Counted from the stretch's first letter, positions 49,094-58,206 are shown. The stretch: 64,000 nt of DNA from Brumimicrobium aurantiacum (GCF_003402975.1 NZ_QURB01000004.1:212955-276954); one strand, 5' to 3'. Notes: generated from the sequence alone by a model not told the origin. Made by a program: numbers and translations.

Positions 49094-50485
49094 ATGCGAC
49101 TTTTAGCTCCTTTCTTTTTGATTATTTCCATCTTCTATTCCTCAATATTTAATGCACAAGAAACTAATTCTACCAAAGACAGTATCATGGTACGTAAAGT
49201 TTTTGATGAGGCCTTAGAAAAAGGAAGAGCGTATGACGATTTAAGAGGTTTATGTAAAGATATTGGGGCAAGACTTTCTGGATCAGTGAGTGCAGAAATG
49301 GCGGTTCTATGGGGGTATGACAAATTAAAAAGTTATGATTTTGACACCGTTTACTTGCAAGAAGTAATGGTTCCACATTGGGAAAGAGGCACAAGAGAAA
49401 ATGGATATTATATAACATCAGATGGTAAGATAACCAAAGTAAATCTTTTGGCGCTTGGTGGTTCTGTTCCAACCAATGGAACAATGACAGGTGAAATGAT
49501 CATGTTTAAAAATCGTGATGCATTATTAAAAGCAGACAAAAAAGATATTGAAGGTAAAATTGTATTTATCGCTCAACCAATGGATCAAAAAATGATTACC
49601 ACTTTCAGAGCGTATGGAGCTTGTTATCCGATCAGAGGTTATGGCGCAATAGGCGCTGCAAAACTTGGTGCAAAAGCTGTAATTATTCGTTCTTTAAGTT
49701 TGAGTGAACATGAACATCCGCATACAGGAACAATGCATTATGAAGAAGGCTTAAATAAAATACCGGCTGCTGCTATTTCCACAGAAGACGCGACTCAACT
49801 TGAAGCTTTTATGCAAGAAAGCAACAGTACAGTCACTTTTCATTTTGAAATGGATTGTAAAGTTTTGCCAGATAAAAAATCCCACAATGTAATTGCTGAA
49901 ATTAAAGGAAGTGAAAATCCAAACAATATCATCACAATTGGAGGGCATTTAGATTCTTGGGATGTAGGTGAAGGCGCACATGATGATGGTGCGGGAATTG
50001 TTCACTCCATGGAAGCTGTGCGTATTTTAAAAGCATTGAATTATCAGCCTAAAAACACTTTACGAGTTGTTTTCTTTATGAATGAAGAAAATGGAAATAT
50101 GGGTGGAAAAACTTATGCCAAAAAAGTGAAAGCAAAAGGAGAAAATCACATCTTAGCAATTGAAAGCGATCGTGGTGGCTTTAGTCCACGCGGTTTTGCT
50201 GTAGATGGAAATACCCAGCACCTTGAATTAGTTCGCTCATTTAAAAGTTTATTTAAACCTTATTTAATTCATTATTTTGAACCTGGATTTGGTGGTGTTG
50301 ATATTGGTCCTTTAAAAAACGAATTTGAAAATATTGGATTAATCGGACTTGTCCCAGATAGTCAACGTTATTTTGATTTTCACCACAATGCAAATGATGT
50401 CTTCGAGAATGTAAACAAACGAGAATTGCACTTAGGTGCTGGGAGTTTGAGTGCGTTGTTGTATTTGTTGGATAGGTATTGGTAG
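49094..50485 (+). CDS. Secreted M28-family metallopeptidase with PA domain
   Basis: 463 residues with a signal peptide (LLAPFFLIISIFYSSIFNAQ). A PA-like insert at about 130-250 precedes the zinc-dependent peptidase core. Likely metal and catalytic residues: His285/Asp287 (GGHLDSWD), Asp297 or Asp298 (AHDDGAG), Glu331/Glu332 (NEENG), the Asp of ESDRGG and His430 or His431 (FHHNAND). The layout resembles carboxypeptidase Q (plasma glutamate carboxypeptidase) relatives. Probably a periplasmic or exported amino- or carboxypeptidase; no T9SS sorting domain is present. Confidence 0.9.
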   Translation: MRLLAPFFLIISIFYSSIFNAQETNSTKDSIMVRKVFDEALEKGRAYDDLRGLCKDIGARLSGSVSAEMAVLWGYDKLKSYDFDTVYLQEVMVPHWERGTRENGYYITSDGKITKVNLLALGGSVPTNGTMTGEMIMFKNRDALLKADKKDIEGKIVFIAQPMDQKMITTFRAYGACYPIRGYGAIGAAKLGAKAVIIRSLSLSEHEHPHTGTMHYEEGLNKIPAAAISTEDATQLEAFMQESNSTVTFHFEMDCKVLPDKKSHNVIAEIKGSENPNNIITIGGHLDSWDVGEGAHDDGAGIVHSMEAVRILKALNYQPKNTLRVVFFMNEENGNMGGKTYAKKVKAKGENHILAIESDRGGFSPRGFAVDGNTQHLELVRSFKSLFKPYLIHYFEPGFGGVDIGPLKNEFENIGLIGLVPDSQRYFDFHHNANDVFENVNKRELHLGAGSLSALLYLLDRYW

Positions 50486-50493
50486 AGGTGGTT

Positions 50494-50527
50494 TGTGTAG
50501 GGGCGATTTGCTAATCGCCCCTACACA
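50494..50527. repeat. Perfect 15-bp hairpin of GTAG (REP-like) type over the menC stop codon
   Basis: TGTGTAGGGGCGATT pairs perfectly with AATCGCCCCTACACA around a TGCT loop. It fills the 35-bp gap between the convergent M28 peptidase and menC genes and includes the last menC codons and its TAG stop. The GC-rich GTAGGGGCG foot resembles REP elements that begin with GTAG. There is no T run, so it is not a typical terminator. Only one copy is in the window. Confidence 0.75.
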
Positions 50528-51552
50528 ATCACCCTCGAAATATCACCATTCTCCACCTTCAATAAACTCGGTGTATTATTCGTATACAACGCTCCAGTTC
50601 CCAAACCTTGCGGCAGCGTAATTTCATAGGTACTTGTAAATTGTGCAATGGCATCTAAGCCAACATTGGATTCTAAAGCACTGGTAATCCACCATGGAAT
50701 ATTTCTTTCTTCAGCCAGTTCTATCCATTCTTTTGTTCCTTTGAAACCTCCAATTAGACTTGGTTTTAGAATAATATATTGTGGTTGAATATCGTCTAGA
50801 AGTTGTTTTTTGTCTTCGTAATTATGAACCCCGATTAATTCTTCATCTAAAGCAATCGGTAGAATATTTTTTACACAAAGTTGGTGCATTGCTGCTATCT
50901 GACCTTGACGAATCGGTTGTTCTATGGAATGTAATTCAAATTGAGATAGTCTTTTTAATTTTTCTGGTGCGTCCTCTGGAGAAAAAGCGCCGTTCGCATC
51001 TACTCTTAAAGTGATTTCTTTTGCAGAAACTTGTTTTCGAATTCCAGCTAAAATATCCAATTCCTTTTCAAAATCAATAGCACCAATTTTCATCTTGATA
51101 CAAGAAAAACCTTCTTTTAGTTTATCTTCAATCTGAGATTTCATAAAATCTTCATCGCCCATCCATATCAATCCATTGATTGGCAAAGATTGATTTCCTT
51201 TGGTGAATTCTGTATCATAAAAAACGCCCTTTCCTCCATTTTTAAGATCCAAAAGTGCCATTTCCAATCCAAAGAAAATAGAAGGAAAGTCTTTAATCTC
51301 ATCCGGATTCGTTGAGAAATAATCAACATCTTTTATTACCGAATTAACCTTCGATTCGTATAATTCATCATTTTCATAATCGGGTGAAAGTCCAGGAATA
51401 ATACTACACTCTCCTACTCCTTTAATTTCAGGATTATGTTTATTCCATACTGTTATGAACCAAGCTTTTTTCTCAGTCAAAATACCACGACTGGTTCCGC
51501 TTGGACGTTTAAATTCAAATATTTTCTTTTCGAAACTGGCTTTTAAACTCAT
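50521..51552 (-). CDS. menC: o-Succinylbenzoate synthase (enolase superfamily)
   Basis: Dehydrates SHCHC to o-succinylbenzoate in menaquinone synthesis. 343 residues. Enolase-superfamily active site: Lys153 and Lys155 in CIKMKIG, the metal ligand Asp185 in RVDANGAF, Glu in SIEQP, Asp-Glu in ALDEEL and Lys in ILKPSLIGG. The relation to muconate-lactonizing and dipeptide epimerase enzymes means function rests partly on context: menA is upstream with an ATGA overlap. The stop codon lies in a perfect hairpin. Confidence 0.88.
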   Translation of the reverse strand: MSLKASFEKKIFEFKRPSGTSRGILTEKKAWFITVWNKHNPEIKGVGECSIIPGLSPDYENDELYESKVNSVIKDVDYFSTNPDEIKDFPSIFFGLEMALLDLKNGGKGVFYDTEFTKGNQSLPINGLIWMGDEDFMKSQIEDKLKEGFSCIKMKIGAIDFEKELDILAGIRKQVSAKEITLRVDANGAFSPEDAPEKLKRLSQFELHSIEQPIRQGQIAAMHQLCVKNILPIALDEELIGVHNYEDKKQLLDDIQPQYIILKPSLIGGFKGTKEWIELAEERNIPWWITSALESNVGLDAIAQFTSTYEITLPQGLGTGALYTNNTPSLLKVENGDISRVIV

Positions 51553-52445
51553 AAAAACGACGATATTAAAAATAGGATGGAAATAAAAAAGGTAGACAAG
51601 GCTACTTTCTTTAATTCAGGATCTAAACTTTGGGGAATTTTAGTTTGCCAAACTGTTGCAAGGTGCTTGATTAACAATACAAAAGGCAACAAGCTTAACA
51701 TACTGAACCACCACTCATTTAACCAAAAACTAATCACAAACCCTACAAATGATCCAATGATTAATAAAGTATGGTAAATTTTAGCTGTATTGAATCCCAT
51801 CGAAACAACGAGTGTGATTTTATTTACTGCTTTATCATTTTCATGGTCTCGCATATTGTTTAAATTTAATACTGCAACGCTCAACAATCCAACGCCTATA
51901 GCCAATCCAACCATACTATAATCAAATTGTTTGGTGTACAAACTAAAAACACCAAGTACACCAACCAATCCAAAGAAAATAAAGACCATCACGTCTCCCA
52001 TTCCATTATAACCGTATGCTTTTTTCCCGACAGTATAAGTAATTGCTGCTAATATACACAACATGGCCAAAACAACATAGGTCCATAAAACAGAAGCAGG
52101 CATTTGAGCGGTTCCAATTATAATGAGCGGAATTGCAGTCAATAAAGAACAAATTGCCATAATAATTGTCCCAATAATCATTTCTTTTTGAGAGATTGCT
52201 CCAGATTGAATAGCACGCTTTGGTCCTACCCTATGTTCGTTATCAGCACCTTTATAACTGTCCCCTAAGTCATTTGCGAAATTCGACAAGACTTGTAAAA
52301 ACAAAGTTGTTAGCATTGCTAGGGAAAAGATTGTTGCATCCCAAAAACCATATTGATAAGCAGCGAAGCTTCCAACAATAATCCCAGAAAGAGATAATGG
52401 CAAAGTTCTTAATCGCGCGGCTTGAATCCAGCTTTTTAATTTCAT
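51549..52445 (-). CDS. menA: 1,4-dihydroxy-2-naphthoate polyprenyltransferase
   Basis: Membrane UbiA-family prenyltransferase that attaches the isoprenoid tail to DHNA in menaquinone synthesis. 298 residues with about eight to nine helices. First Asp-rich motif NFANDLGDSYKGADNEHRVG and second NLNNMRDHENDKAVNK bind magnesium and diphosphate. Its stop overlaps the menC start (ATGA), so the two are translationally coupled. Confidence 0.94.
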   Translation of the reverse strand: MKLKSWIQAARLRTLPLSLSGIIVGSFAAYQYGFWDATIFSLAMLTTLFLQVLSNFANDLGDSYKGADNEHRVGPKRAIQSGAISQKEMIIGTIIMAICSLLTAIPLIIIGTAQMPASVLWTYVVLAMLCILAAITYTVGKKAYGYNGMGDVMVFIFFGLVGVLGVFSLYTKQFDYSMVGLAIGVGLLSVAVLNLNNMRDHENDKAVNKITLVVSMGFNTAKIYHTLLIIGSFVGFVISFWLNEWWFSMLSLLPFVLLIKHLATVWQTKIPQSLDPELKKVALSTFFISILFLISSFL

Positions 52446-52601
52446 AATACAAAAATCATAAAATATCTGGTATTTACACGGGGATTAGGTTTAAAGTTAT
52501 CAAGAGAGTATCTCAGAGAAAAAAAAGAATTTTCAATTATTTCACCTCAAAACTCTATACTCTTGCTCAATACTGTTATCACCTGCGGTACTTGAATTTT
52601 A

Positions 52602-52642
52602 CACAGAGGGAAAAAAGATAATTTTCACAGAGGTACACAGAG
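52602..52642. repeat. Left CACAGAG repeats flanking the GxxExxY gene
   Basis: Three copies of CACAGAG at 52602, 52626 and 52636; the last two form CACAGAGGTACACAGAG. An imperfect inverted copy lies on the other side of the gene at 53135-53151. The gap 52446-52684 shows nothing else. Confidence 0.6.
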
Positions 52643-52738
52643 TAAAAAAAGGTAAATTATGTGGAGAAAAAAAAATATAACTGATTGATTTTTAAAGACA
52701 ATAAAGAAAACACTATATTTATATTAAAAACAAAAACG

Positions 52739-53110
52739 GTGATTGACAATAAAGTAACATCAGAAATAATTGGGGGCGCAATCGAGGTTCATAAAGCACT
52801 TGGACTAGGACTTCTTGAATCAGCATATAACGAATGTTTAGCCTATGAATTGGAATTAAGAGGCCTAAATGTCCAATGTGAAATAGCTTTACCGATAATT
52901 TATAAAGAAGTCGTTATTGACCATGGTTACAGAATTGATTTATTAGTGGAGAACAAAATTGTTATTGAGCTAAAAGCAGTTGAAAAATTTACCGATGTAC
53001 ATACCGCTCAAATTCTAACATGTATGAAATTAGGCGGATATGATTTAGGTCTATTGATCAATTTTAATGAAAAACTATTAAAAAATGGAATAAAAAGATT
53101 TGTGTTCTAA
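52739..53110 (+). CDS. GxxExxY protein (PD-(D/E)XK nuclease-like fold)
   Basis: A small protein of the GxxExxY family, about 123 residues from the GTG at 52739; a TTG at 52685 would give 141. The name-giving motif is GLLESAY, in GLGLLESAYNE. A nuclease-like core follows: YRIDLLVENK then IVIELKAVE, giving Asp and Glu-x-Lys spaced as in PD-(D/E)XK enzymes. Nuclease activity is inferred from fold only. The gene is isolated, is flanked by inverted CACAGAG-type repeats and has no clear promoter, all fitting a mobile or selfish cassette. The start is not certain. Confidence 0.85.
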   Translation: MIDNKVTSEIIGGAIEVHKALGLGLLESAYNECLAYELELRGLNVQCEIALPIIYKEVVIDHGYRIDLLVENKIVIELKAVEKFTDVHTAQILTCMKLGGYDLGLLINFNEKLLKNGIKRFVF

Positions 53111-53134
53111 GAGTAAAACCATCAACCCAAACAA

Positions 53135-53151
53135 CTCCGTGGTACTCTGTG
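53135..53151. repeat. Right inverted repeat flanking the GxxExxY gene
   Basis: CTCCGTGGTACTCTGTG, the reverse complement of CACAGAGTACCACGGAG, which is similar to the left CACAGAGGTACACAGAG (CACAGAG and CAC core shared). It lies 25 nt after the stop codon. Confidence 0.6.
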
Positions 53152-53224
53152 ACTCCTCCCTAAAACCTACGTGTAAAACCAAACTCAATTTCCACGAAGT
53201 TAGAATTCTCTTGGTAATTCATAA

Positions 53225-53254
53225 TTAATAATCAACAAACTTCTTATACATTTG
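53225..53254 (+). promoter_or_regulatory. Promoter of the DUF2480 gene
   Basis: TTA, 19 nt, then TACATTTG; the -7 box is a full consensus match and the -33 has one mismatch. It ends 26 nt before the ATG. Confidence 0.65.
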
Positions 53255-53280
53255 TTAAACATTAGAACAAACAAATTGAG

Positions 53281-53793
53281 ATGTCAGAGATTGTAAATAA
53301 AATAAAGCAAAGTGGTTTAATTCAAATGGATTTAGCGGACTTTAAACCAAAAGAAGAAATTGAACTTTTTGATTTAAAAGAAAATTTATGGCAAGGAATT
53401 GCGCTTAAGGAAAAGGATTTTCGTGCTTTTATTAAGGAAAACGATTGGACAAAATATCAAGGAAAAGTGATTGGTGTTTATTGTTCTGTTGATGCAATTA
53501 TTCCTACTTGGGCTTTCATGCTCGTGATTTCAAAGTTACAAGAACATGGTGTCATAGCTTTTGTCGGCGATCAAGATGAAGTTGAAAAACAATTGATATT
53601 GGCCAATATTTCTGCAATTGACTTAAATGAATATACCGACGGAAGATTAATCATTAAAGGTTGTTCTGATGTTGCACACCCAGCATTTGCCATGACAGAA
53701 TTAGTAAAAAAATTACAGCCTGTCGTAAAAAGCATAATGTACGGAGAGCCTTGTTCTACTGTCCCTGTATATAAAAAAAAGAAATCTTTGTAA
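53281..53793 (+). CDS. DUF2480 family protein
   Basis: 170-residue cytosolic protein. FDLKENLWQGIALKEKDFRA, VYCSVDAIIPTWAFMLV and a C-terminal VKSIMYGEPCSTVPVYKK are characteristic of DUF2480, a Bacteroidota family without a known function. Family members lie near metal-sulfur cluster genes in other genomes as I recall, but none is adjacent here. The 231 nt up to uvrC contain only the uvrC promoter. Confidence 0.85.
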   Translation: MSEIVNKIKQSGLIQMDLADFKPKEEIELFDLKENLWQGIALKEKDFRAFIKENDWTKYQGKVIGVYCSVDAIIPTWAFMLVISKLQEHGVIAFVGDQDEVEKQLILANISAIDLNEYTDGRLIIKGCSDVAHPAFAMTELVKKLQPVVKSIMYGEPCSTVPVYKKKKSL

Positions 53794-54012
53794 GAAAAAA
53801 CCAAATCCTGCGTTATGTTTGCTTTTAATTGCAATCATTTATTAGAAATAAACTCATGCAATTAAAATCTACACAAGCCTTGTTTTTGACATTTTCTTCT
53901 CAAAGCTTATCCTTTCCCCACTGAATTAAATAATTGGGGCACTTCAAATAGTAACGGCCGTATGTCGATACAATATGTCAACCAAACACCTCTTACATTC
54001 TCATAAAAAACC

Positions 54013-54020
54013 TATCTTTG
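54013..54020 (+). promoter_or_regulatory. Promoter -7 box almost touching the uvrC start codon
   Basis: TATCTTTG ends 4 nt before the GTG start. Transcription should begin within a few bases of the start codon, which would give a leaderless message unless a more distant promoter is used. Confidence 0.6.
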
Positions 54021-54024
54021 TAAA

Positions 54025-55836
54025 GTGTCAGAAAGGTTAAAAAAACTCAACGAGAAAATCAAAACGCTGCCCGATAAGCCGGGAATTTATCAGTATTTCG
54101 ATGAATCTGGAAAGATCATTTATATTGGTAAAGCAAAGAATTTAAAGAAGCGTGTTAATTCCTATTTCACAAAGAATCATGACACTGCGAAAACAAGAAT
54201 TTTAGTTCGCAAAATCCATGATATGCATTACATCGTGGTCGATAATGAAACTGATGCATTATTACTGGAAAACAACCTGATAAAAAAATATTTACCCAAA
54301 TACAATATCGCATTAAAGGACGATAAAACTTATCCTTGGATTTGTATCAAAAACGAAAGGTTCCCTAGGGTTTTTACAACACGTAGAGTAATAAAAGACG
54401 GTTCAAAATATTTCGGACCTTATCCTTCTGTTTATGTGGTGAACACTTTGTTGGATTTAATGCGTGAATTGTATCCTTTACGCAATTGTAATTATGACTT
54501 AAATCAGGAGAAAATTGATGCTGGAAAATATAAAGTGTGTCTTGAATATCATATCGGTAATTGCAAGGCGCCATGTGTTGGGAAAGAAAAAGAAGCCGAT
54601 TACAATGAATACATCAATCAAATTGAACACATTGTAAAAGGGAATATTGCTTCAGTGATTCGCATGCTAAAAACAAAGATGACCGAATCCGCTGAGCGCT
54701 TTGCTTTTGAAGAGGCAGAAGAATTCAAACAGAAAATTAACGCTTTAGAGAAATACAGAGCTAAGTCAACTGTTGTTTCTCCAACTATCCATCAAGTAGA
54801 TGTTATCGCCTTAGAGCGATCTGAAAACAGGGCTTTCGTTAATTATTTGGTCATCAATAATGGTACAATCATTAATGGATTTACAGTTGAAGTAAAACAA
54901 AAATTAGATGAAACAGACGAAGAAATACTTTCATTTGTTTTATTGAATATGCGGGAAAAATTCAATAGTCAGTCTAAAGAAATTCTGATTGAAAACGCTG
55001 ATAAATATAAAATTGAAGGGTTAACATTCTTCACGCCACAAAGAGGAGACAAAAAACATTTATTAGATCTTTCAAAACGTAACGCGAAGTATTTTAAACT
55101 TCAACAGCAAAAACAGGAGACTCTAAAAAATCCAGAAATTAAAACGGAGCGTATATTAAAAACCATTCAAAAGGATTTCAGATTAAAAGAAATGCCTTAT
55201 CATATGGAATGTTTCGACAACTCAAATATTCAAGGAACAAATCCTGTTTCGGCGTGCGTAGTTTTTAAAAACGGAAAACCAAGCAAGAAAGATTATCGTC
55301 ATTTCAATATCAAAACCGTTGAGGGTCCTGATGATTTTGAGTCCATGCGGGAAGCGCTTTATCGCCGTTATAAAAGAATGCTTGAAGAAGGCCAAGACTT
55401 ACCACAATTGGTCATAGTCGATGGTGGAAAAGGTCAATTAAGCGCAGGACTAGATGCCTTAGAGAAACTTGGATTGCGTGGAAAACTTCCAATTGTGGGA
55501 ATCGCTAAACGTTTAGAAGAAATATTTTTCCCTGGGGATAGTTTACCTTTATATATAGACAAGAAAAGTGAAAGTTTAAAGGTGATTCAACACATGCGAA
55601 ATGAAGCGCACAGATTTGGAATTGAACATCACCGAAACCGACGCAGTAAAGGAGCCTTGGTTTCAGAATTAATTCAAATCAAAGGAATTGGAGATAAAAC
55701 GCAAGAAGAATTAATGAAGCATTTTAAAACTGTTTCAAAAATTAAAGCGGCAAGCGAAAAAGAATTGGTTGAGGTTGTTGGTTTAGCAAAAGCGAAGATT
55801 TTGAGAAATTACTTTTCTGAAACTTTGGAGAAATAA
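54025..55836 (+). CDS. uvrC: Excinuclease ABC subunit C, GTG start
   Basis: Makes the dual incision in nucleotide excision repair. 603 residues. GIY-YIG nuclease at the N terminus (GIY 20-22, YIG 33-35, then GKAKNLKKRV), a UVR segment near 228-244 (FEEAEEFKQKINALEKY) for UvrB contact, the RNase H-like domain (MECFDNSNIQGTNPVSACVV, IVDGGKGQLSAG) and two C-terminal HhH motifs (IKGIGDKTQEEL, VVGLAKAKIL). The GTG at 54025 is the only start between an in-frame stop at 54004 and the conserved domain. Confidence 0.97.
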   Translation: MSERLKKLNEKIKTLPDKPGIYQYFDESGKIIYIGKAKNLKKRVNSYFTKNHDTAKTRILVRKIHDMHYIVVDNETDALLLENNLIKKYLPKYNIALKDDKTYPWICIKNERFPRVFTTRRVIKDGSKYFGPYPSVYVVNTLLDLMRELYPLRNCNYDLNQEKIDAGKYKVCLEYHIGNCKAPCVGKEKEADYNEYINQIEHIVKGNIASVIRMLKTKMTESAERFAFEEAEEFKQKINALEKYRAKSTVVSPTIHQVDVIALERSENRAFVNYLVINNGTIINGFTVEVKQKLDETDEEILSFVLLNMREKFNSQSKEILIENADKYKIEGLTFFTPQRGDKKHLLDLSKRNAKYFKLQQQKQETLKNPEIKTERILKTIQKDFRLKEMPYHMECFDNSNIQGTNPVSACVVFKNGKPSKKDYRHFNIKTVEGPDDFESMREALYRRYKRMLEEGQDLPQLVIVDGGKGQLSAGLDALEKLGLRGKLPIVGIAKRLEEIFFPGDSLPLYIDKKSESLKVIQHMRNEAHRFGIEHHRNRRSKGALVSELIQIKGIGDKTQEELMKHFKTVSKIKAASEKELVEVVGLAKAKILRNYFSETLEK

Positions 55837-55882
55837 TTTTATTAAGATTTGAAGACAAAATAATTATTTAAAACAAAATAAA

Positions 55883-56824
55883 ATGCAAGTACTATTCATC
55901 GATACAGTTCACCCAATTTTAGAAGAACGATTAACAGAAAAGGGGGGGGCTTGCATAGATGGGACTTCTTGGTCTAGAGATAAATGTATAGATGCCCTTC
56001 CACAAATGGATGGCATTGTTATTCGTTCTCGTTTTCCTATGAATGAAGATTTCCTAAAACATGGAACACAATTAAAGTTCATTGCAAGAAGTGGAGCTGG
56101 AATGGAAAATATTGATTTAGAATATACCAAGCAACACAACATTCAATGTTTTAATGCTCCTGAAGGAAACAGAAATGCAGTTGGTGAACATGCACTTGGA
56201 ATGTTACTTTCTTTATTTAATAATCTTAACAAAGGAGATAAAGAAGTCCGTCAAGGAATTTGGGATCGTGAAGAAAATCGTGGAATTGAACTCGATGGAA
56301 AAACTGTTGGAATTATTGGATTTGGAAATAACGGAGGAGCATTTGCCAAGAAATTAGCTGGTTTTGATGTAAAAGTTTTGGCTTACGATAAATACAAAGA
56401 GAATTACGGAAATCAATATGCCCAAGCTGAAACTATGGAAGAAATTTATAAGGAAGCTGATGTAATTTCATTTCACATTCCACAGAACGAAGAAACGATG
56501 TTTTTGGCTGACGACGAGTTTTTTAACGCTTTTAAAAATCCAATTTATGTGATCAATTTAGCTAGAGGTAAGATTGTTCGTACTTCTGCCCTACTTAAAG
56601 GAATAAATTCGGGTAAAATCTTAGGAGCTTGTTTAGACGTATTAGAATATGAAAGTACCTCGTTTGAAAAGACAATTTCGGGAGATGAACATCCTGAGTT
56701 TAATGCGCTTTTAAAATCAGATAAAGTTCTATTCTCTCCACACGTTGGTGGATGGACGGTAGAAAGTTATTTTAAGTTGAGTAATGTTTTGGCAGATAAG
56801 GTTTTGGATTTTTTCAAATTATAA
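55883..56824 (+). CDS. D-isomer-specific 2-hydroxyacid dehydrogenase (phosphoglycerate dehydrogenase-like)
   Basis: 313-residue NAD-dependent dehydrogenase. ARSGAGMENIDLE and GNRNAVGEHALGML in the substrate domain, Rossmann motif IGFGNNGGAFA (about 145-155), and catalytic Arg228 (NLARGKIV), Glu255 (LDVLEYE) and His287 (SPHVGGWT). The short form lacks the ACT domain of full SerA. 3-Phosphoglycerate is a likely but unproven substrate. An unusual eight-G run at 55942-55949 encodes Lys-Gly-Gly-Ala at residues 20-23. Confidence 0.88.
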   Translation: MQVLFIDTVHPILEERLTEKGGACIDGTSWSRDKCIDALPQMDGIVIRSRFPMNEDFLKHGTQLKFIARSGAGMENIDLEYTKQHNIQCFNAPEGNRNAVGEHALGMLLSLFNNLNKGDKEVRQGIWDREENRGIELDGKTVGIIGFGNNGGAFAKKLAGFDVKVLAYDKYKENYGNQYAQAETMEEIYKEADVISFHIPQNEETMFLADDEFFNAFKNPIYVINLARGKIVRTSALLKGINSGKILGACLDVLEYESTSFEKTISGDEHPEFNALLKSDKVLFSPHVGGWTVESYFKLSNVLADKVLDFFKL

Positions 56825-56847
56825 CATTTCATTAGCAGAATTAAATG

Positions 56848-56889
56848 AGAGTTTTGAGGCATAATTATACTCAAAACTCTTTCGATTTT
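56848..56889 (+). terminator. Terminator between convergent hydroxyacid dehydrogenase and lysC
   Basis: AGAGTTTTGAG pairs with CTCAAAACTCT over 11 bp around an 11-nt AT-rich loop, followed by TTCGATTTTT. Placed between two converging genes, it may serve both. Confidence 0.75.
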
Positions 56890-56919
56890 TAATTGTACAG
56901 AATTTAATGTACAAAACTA

Positions 56920-58188
56920 TTACTCCAAATTCCGCATCACAATCCTCACAGTTTGCCTCGTCTTCTGTTCCATCAAGATTTCACGTCCATGAGTTACACG
57001 ATCAATTGTTGCCTGGTCATAATGACGAATCGTTACTAATTCAAGGTTGTTATTATAACGAACTTCATATTCATCTTGTAACATTCCAACCAAACGATTA
57101 AGTCCGAAATTATCAATATCTAAACACACTGAAAAACTCACTGCAGAGTTCTGCATCACGTTTATGTGTCCTCCAGACAAGGCTAGTTTTTTAATAATAT
57201 CGCTTAAGTTTTCTTCAACGACAAAAGAAAAATCCTTTGGTGTTATGGACAATAAAACTTGATTGATTTTAAAAATAAAAGAAGGAATTAAATCATCGTG
57301 TTCGGTAGAATCTTGAATTATCGAACCTTCAGAATTTGGGTCGAGGAATGACTTAATTAGAAGTGGAATATTTTTATTTTGTAATGGCTTTATTGTTTTT
57401 GGGTGAATTACAGAAGCACCGTAATAGGCGAGTTCGATGGCTTCTTTAAATGAAATTTTGTCAAGTTTCACTGTGTTTTCAAACCATTTTGGGTCGGCAT
57501 TGAGCATTCCTGGAACATCTTTCCATATAGTTACACTTTCGGCATTCGTACAATAGGCGATAATTCCAGCTGTAAAATCTGAACCTTCTCTCCCCAAAGT
57601 AGTAGTAAAACCTTCTTTAGTATGACCTAAAAAACCTTGCGTAATTAAAATTCGAGCGTTATTTGATGCCAATTCAAAATCAAGTAATTCTTGTGTTTTT
57701 ACCCAATCGACTTCTGCCTGTCGGTAATGATCATCAGTTCGAATAAATGTTCGAGCATCCATCCAAGCAACATTCTCATCACAAATAGAAAGGTAAGCGG
57801 CTATAATTTTGGTTGATAAAATTTCTCCTAGTGACACTATTTGGTCATACTGGAAATTGTAATTTTCAACTAATCGTTGAGACTTCAAGGCAAGTAAATT
57901 TTCAAAAATGTCATTTACTTCGTTAAAAATCGAATGATTTTGATCTTCGAAAAGATCAAGCATTATCTCTAAATGAAATTCTTTTCGGTCTTTAACCAAT
58001 CGATCAAAAATGGTATAATTTTTATCATAAAGCGCCTTCACAATTCCTTCCATCGCATTGGTCGTTTTCCCCATTGCAGAAATCACCACAAACAATTGTT
58101 CTTGACCAGATTGACTCAAAATAGTTTTCACATTTCGAACTGCTTTAGCTGTTTTAACAGATGCTCCACCAAATTTAAATACTTTCAT
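56920..58188 (-). CDS. lysC: Aspartate kinase
   Basis: Phosphorylates aspartate at the entry to lysine, methionine and threonine synthesis. 422 residues, without a fused homoserine dehydrogenase. Kinase core: MKVFKFGGASV (the common KFGGTS reads KFGGAS), VVISAMGKTTNAM, GREGSDFTAGIIAY and ASVIHPKTIKPLQ. The C-terminal region after about 300 is ACT-like (SFVVEENLSDIIKKLALSGG), suggesting feedback control by an amino acid. Divergent from the unknown gene at 58280. Confidence 0.95.
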   Translation of the reverse strand: MKVFKFGGASVKTAKAVRNVKTILSQSGQEQLFVVISAMGKTTNAMEGIVKALYDKNYTIFDRLVKDRKEFHLEIMLDLFEDQNHSIFNEVNDIFENLLALKSQRLVENYNFQYDQIVSLGEILSTKIIAAYLSICDENVAWMDARTFIRTDDHYRQAEVDWVKTQELLDFELASNNARILITQGFLGHTKEGFTTTLGREGSDFTAGIIAYCTNAESVTIWKDVPGMLNADPKWFENTVKLDKISFKEAIELAYYGASVIHPKTIKPLQNKNIPLLIKSFLDPNSEGSIIQDSTEHDDLIPSFIFKINQVLLSITPKDFSFVVEENLSDIIKKLALSGGHINVMQNSAVSFSVCLDIDNFGLNRLVGMLQDEYEVRYNNNLELVTIRHYDQATIDRVTHGREILMEQKTRQTVRIVMRNLE

Positions 58189-58206
58189 GCCTTTAGATTT
58201 TCATTG

